Of a DNA stretch of 64,000 nucleotides, positions 61,658 to 64,000 are shown piece after piece (position 1 is the first letter of the stretch; each line of letters begins with the position of its first letter). The stretch comes from Thermogutta terrifontis (GTDB lineage: Bacteria; Planctomycetota; Planctomycetia; Pirellulales; Thermoguttaceae): positions 4,299,206-4,363,205 of the forward strand of contig NZ_CP018477.1 in assembly GCF_002277955.1 (NCBI RefSeq), in the 5' to 3' direction. A model generated the notes under the pieces. The model was not told the DNA's origin. It made no database searches and saw nothing but the letters and a program-made list of their open reading frames with translations. The position numbers and the translations under genes are program-made.

Positions 61658-63415
61658 TCACCTAACCCACGGTACTGAAGCACAGTAGACTGCGAAAAGA
61701 GTTTGGAGAAACCGCGCCCTACTTCCGCTCAATTTCTGCTCGCAAAACATGGCATCATGGATTGCGTCACATGCAGCTTGCCAACTCCCTGCGCGCCGCA
61801 ACCAATAACCGAAGGCCTGGGCTAGTTCCGTCGCGCTCATTCCGGGAGGAATTAATTTCGGATTTGGTGGTGGTACAAGCGGTGGGGGCGATTGCGGAAA
61901 CGGTGGGCGAGAAGGTCTAAACCAGTTCCACGGCCATGTCCAGTGACCTATCGGATCAATCGCCTCGAGCACCCTATTCCCAACATACCGATACAAATTC
62001 CCATCGCCGCCGTCAAAACCGATGGGGTCCTCGCTCAGCCAGCGGCCGACACGGGCATCATACCAGCGGTTGAGGTTATTTTGAAGTTGGGTGTCACTAT
62101 CGAACGGTCTACCGGTGAATAAAAAGAGACTATCGATCGTCGGATTACTCTCCGACGTCACCCGGCCAAAGGCATCGTAGATAAGATGATTGACCACGGT
62201 GGTCATGTCGCTGCCCGGATCGTACTTCGCGATGTCCCGAACCGTGTTCAGGTGGTCCGTCAGCGTCCACTGTACGAGGTCGGGGGTACCGCCGTCAACG
62301 GCTTCCTCGGCCAGGATCTGGTCCACCGCCGGACCCCAGAGGTAACGCTGCCGCAGGTGGCCCACCTGCATGTCGCCCGAGTTGGTACGCCAGAAATCCA
62401 TGACAATCTGGTTACCATCGTAGATGAAGATCCGCCGCTGCTCGGCATGGCCGTCGCCGTCGTCATCCAGCCGCTTGTAAACCCAGCGGTTGGCGTAATC
62501 GTAGGCGTACTCGACCACATGATCGACCGCCGCGGCGTAGCTGGACCGGTGCTCCACCTTGGTCAGCCGGTTGCGGTGGTCCCAGGTGTACTGGGTGATG
62601 TCGGTGTCGCCCGCGTCGAGCTGCCCATTGGCGTTGGTATCAATGAACCGGTGCGTGCGGTTCCCCTCGGCATCGTAGAGATAGCGGTAGGTGCCGTCGG
62701 AGAGGAGCCGATTGTTGGTGCCGGTGGTGTAAGTGCTACCATTGGCGGTAACGCGGTTGCCGTTGGCGTCGTACTGGTAGCTCTCGTCGCTCTGGTAGTC
62801 GTAGTCGGCGGCGGTGAGCTGGCCCGTGGCGTCGCTGGTGTAGTCGGCCGTGCCGTCCACCGAGTTGATGTACTGCGTCATGCGATTGGCGGCATCGAAG
62901 TTCCAGGTGTATTCCACAAAGGTGGTCTGGCCGCGGAAGTGGCTGAGGCCCCGCAGTCGCCCGGCCTGGTCGTAGGTGTAGTCGGACTGGGCGACAAGCT
63001 GTGTGCCAGCCAGGTCGGCGTAACGGGTGAGGGAGACGAGCTGTCCGGCGGCGTCGTAGGCCAGGTCGACCCGCTTTTCGGCCACGGCCCGGCCGCCGGG
63101 CTGGGGACCCTGGGTGATCCGTATTACCCGGCCAAGGTTGTCGTAGGTCCACTGGTTGACGAACTCGGCCGTGCCATTGACCTGGGTTTTCAGTTCGGTG
63201 CGGCGACCGACCGCATCATAGGTCTGGTTGAAGGTCACCATGGGTGTCAGCCCCACGATGCTGTGGGTCAGTGTGATCACCCGGCCCAGGGCATCATAAG
63301 TGTACGTGTAGTCAGCCTCGACGTCGTCGACACTGGTGAGTTGCCCGACCAGGTCATAGCTGAACGCGATCGTTCGTTGACGGTTCTGGTCGGCCCCCTG
63401 AAGTGGCTGAAGTGC
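61658..63415 (-). CDS. Rhs core/tip module A, longest core copy, 5'-truncated
   Basis: About 585 residues of open frame. YD repeats (FSYDLVGQLTSVDDVEADYTYTYDALGRV, QWTYDNLGRVIRITQGPQPGG, DYTYDQAGRLRGLSHFRGQTTFVEYTWNFDAANRM) run into the core shared with modules C-F and end RVGRWLSEDPIGFDGGDGNLYRYVGN. The tip GHWTWPWNWFRPSRPP...FAVYCASVPWVR follows. A stop at 63416-63418 closes the frame upstream; the first in-frame start is GTG 63280, without a ribosome site. The sequence beyond 63415 is not Rhs, so the core copy was cut there. Confidence 0.8.
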   Translation of the reverse strand, partial: ALQPLQGADQNRQRTIAFSYDLVGQLTSVDDVEADYTYTYDALGRVITLTHSIVGLTPMVTFNQTYDAVGRRTELKTQVNGTAEFVNQWTYDNLGRVIRITQGPQPGGRAVAEKRVDLAYDAAGQLVSLTRYADLAGTQLVAQSDYTYDQAGRLRGLSHFRGQTTFVEYTWNFDAANRMTQYINSVDGTADYTSDATGQLTAADYDYQSDESYQYDANGNRVTANGSTYTTGTNNRLLSDGTYRYLYDAEGNRTHRFIDTNANGQLDAGDTDITQYTWDHRNRLTKVEHRSSYAAAVDHVVEYAYDYANRWVYKRLDDDGDGHAEQRRIFIYDGNQIVMDFWRTNSGDMQVGHLRQRYLWGPAVDQILAEEAVDGGTPDLVQWTLTDHLNTVRDIAKYDPGSDMTTVVNHLIYDAFGRVTSESNPTIDSLFLFTGRPFDSDTQLQNNLNRWYDARVGRWLSEDPIGFDGGDGNLYRYVGNRVLEAIDPIGHWTWPWNWFRPSRPPFPQSPPPLVPPPNPKLIPPGMSATELAQAFGYWLRRAGSWQAACDAIHDAMFCEQKLSGSRARFLQTLFAVYCASVPWVR

Positions 63416-63492
63416 TCATTTCCGCCGCCGGACATTACGGGTTGCAGCGGCACATTGAAACAAGCGACGCGTAAAGCAAAAATTCTTCGCCA

Positions 63493-63774
63493 CTACCAGG
63501 GTGGTCCGATCAGTCCCAATTCGTCCAAGATGAACGCAAGAAACCATATTATAGCGATAATCCAGCCAATCACACAGACAACTTTTCGAAGCAAGTGCCA
63601 AGTGTTGCACATCAGTACTAAGCATGCGATAGTTAATATGGCTGTGCATATTATACCAATGGGGCGGAACCGTCTTGTCCACAACATCCAACTCGTGGCT
63701 GTGATCGACCATATGCATATTTTTGCCAGCACGCTACGCGTCCGCTCGTCCACAAACCTGCGCGGTCCGTTCAT
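63493..63774 (-). CDS. 93-residue membrane protein, follower of module G
   Basis: 93 residues with two to three membrane helices (ICIWSITATSWMLW, IGIICTAILTIACLVLM, VVCVIGWIIAIIWFLAFIL). ATG 63774 has GAGG at eight bases and lies 41 bases after a partial reading frame that enters from the window edge. It ends about 75 bases before Rhs core A. The position matches that of the other follower genes, so it is probably the immunity or partner gene of module G. Confidence 0.62.
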   Translation of the reverse strand: MNGPRRFVDERTRSVLAKICIWSITATSWMLWTRRFRPIGIICTAILTIACLVLMCNTWHLLRKVVCVIGWIIAIIWFLAFILDELGLIGPPW

Positions 63775-63815
63775 CGCAGCAGTCCTCTTCAGGATGCCGA
63801 AGCATACATCCTCGC

Positions 63816-64000
63816 TTAATGCTCGGTGATATATCTGGTATAGTAGTTATATGTCCAGCTATTAGTTGAAAGCCACTCTATGGGTTTCGAGGCCTGCGCT
63901 CGCGGCAGCCACACGGTGGATGTTCCCAGCGACACGCATTCGCACCAGACTAACCATTTCCACTTGAACATCCAAAAACCCTCTACGTCGAAGAAGAGTT
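63816..64000 (-). CDS. Partial open frame at the window edge, probable tip of module G
   Basis: 60 residues and a TAA, open to the right edge: Trp/Tyr-rich sequence (EGFWMFKWKWLVWCECV, WLSTNSWTYNYYTRYITEH). Probably the C-terminus of another Rhs tip, judged from position and orientation only; no family recognised. Confidence 0.45.
   Translation of the reverse strand, partial: LFFDVEGFWMFKWKWLVWCECVSLGTSTVWLPRAQASKPIEWLSTNSWTYNYYTRYITEH

Larger units (their letters stand above)
54836..63415 (-). repeat. Tandem array of partial Rhs core copies
   Basis: Six copies of the same core 3' end (modules F, E, D, C, B, A from left to right), with core lengths of roughly 270, 290, 470, 800, 190 and 1440 bases. 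All are in the same orientation. C, D, E and A are nearly identical in DNA where they overlap; B is more diverged. Each copy is followed by different DNA except A and E, whose tips are related. Confidence 0.8.

Noticed and set aside
54836-63415. A single giant rhs gene broken by sequencing errors
   Set aside because: Each segment has its own core-end motif followed by a different tip and a separate gene, which cannot be one interrupted gene.
62186-63829. 547-residue plus-strand open frame, apparently rich in Val/Gly
   Set aside because: Exactly antisense to Rhs core A; the Val/Gly-rich composition is the complement of the YD-repeat codons. No ribosome site or family.

Overview
This window comes from a planctomycete, most likely a Pirellulales/Thermoguttaceae-type bacterium (inference). 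The support is a DUF1559 prepilin-like protein, tandem VCBS/ASPIC-UnbV (CRTAC1-like) lipoproteins with TPR partners, a DUF1570 metallopeptidase-like protein, planctomycete-style LRR and glycine-zipper proteins, an Ala/Lys-rich histone-like protein, a rpsF-ssb-rplI operon without rpsR, and long intergenic gaps with palindromic repeats. A one-piece pyruvate:ferredoxin oxidoreductase points to anaerobic or facultative carbon metabolism.

Layout. 1-1.8 kb: ATPase and permease of a zinc/manganese ABC importer. 1.8-7.8 kb (minus): a secreted serine hydrolase, then the housekeeping block prs, rplY, pth, rpsF, ssb, rplI with a clear terminator. 8.3-19.7 kb (plus): an LRR protein, a DUF1559 pseudopilin and small lipoprotein, then alternating TPR and VCBS/ASPIC genes (TPR-VCBS-VCBS-TPR-VCBS). 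19.8-26.3 kb (minus): DUF3467 protein, 7TM-HD phosphohydrolase, PhoH, a zinc-ribbon protein and a DUF1570 protein. 27-29.7 kb: an isocitrate/isopropylmalate dehydrogenase, a SOUL protein and an exported fasciclin protein. The fasciclin gene is divergent from a CarH/MerR-like B12-domain regulator, and both promoters carry the same TTCGTTCA/CGTTCA boxes. 31-33.7 kb: an NtrC-type regulator and its six-TM histidine kinase. 34-38.6 kb: hisN-like phosphatase, quinone reductase, thioesterase, ispD, an array of hairpins, tRNA-Pro(GGG) and a glycine-zipper lipoprotein. 38.8-43.6 kb: an M16 peptidase pair, rnc and a PP-loop tRNA-thiolation-like enzyme. 44-50.3 kb: histone-like protein, dihydroorotate-dehydrogenase-like protein, nifJ and an exported peroxiredoxin. 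50.5-54.5 kb: an ECF sigma operon with an anti-sigma-like membrane protein and two exported proteins of unknown function.

54.8-64 kb is the most unusual part: a head-to-tail minus-strand array of truncated Rhs/YD-repeat modules. Each module has a copy of the Rhs core of different length, ending in the conserved core-end motif, then a different C-terminal tip, then a small gene. The small genes directly follow or overlap the tips, as toxin-immunity pairs do. At least seven modules are visible: one partial at the right edge, one carrying a frameshift, one interrupted by a stop, and one remnant at the left end. Two modules carry homologous tips followed by homologous small genes. I read the array as a store of orphan Rhs tip/immunity cassettes belonging to a full rhs gene probably lying to the right of the window.
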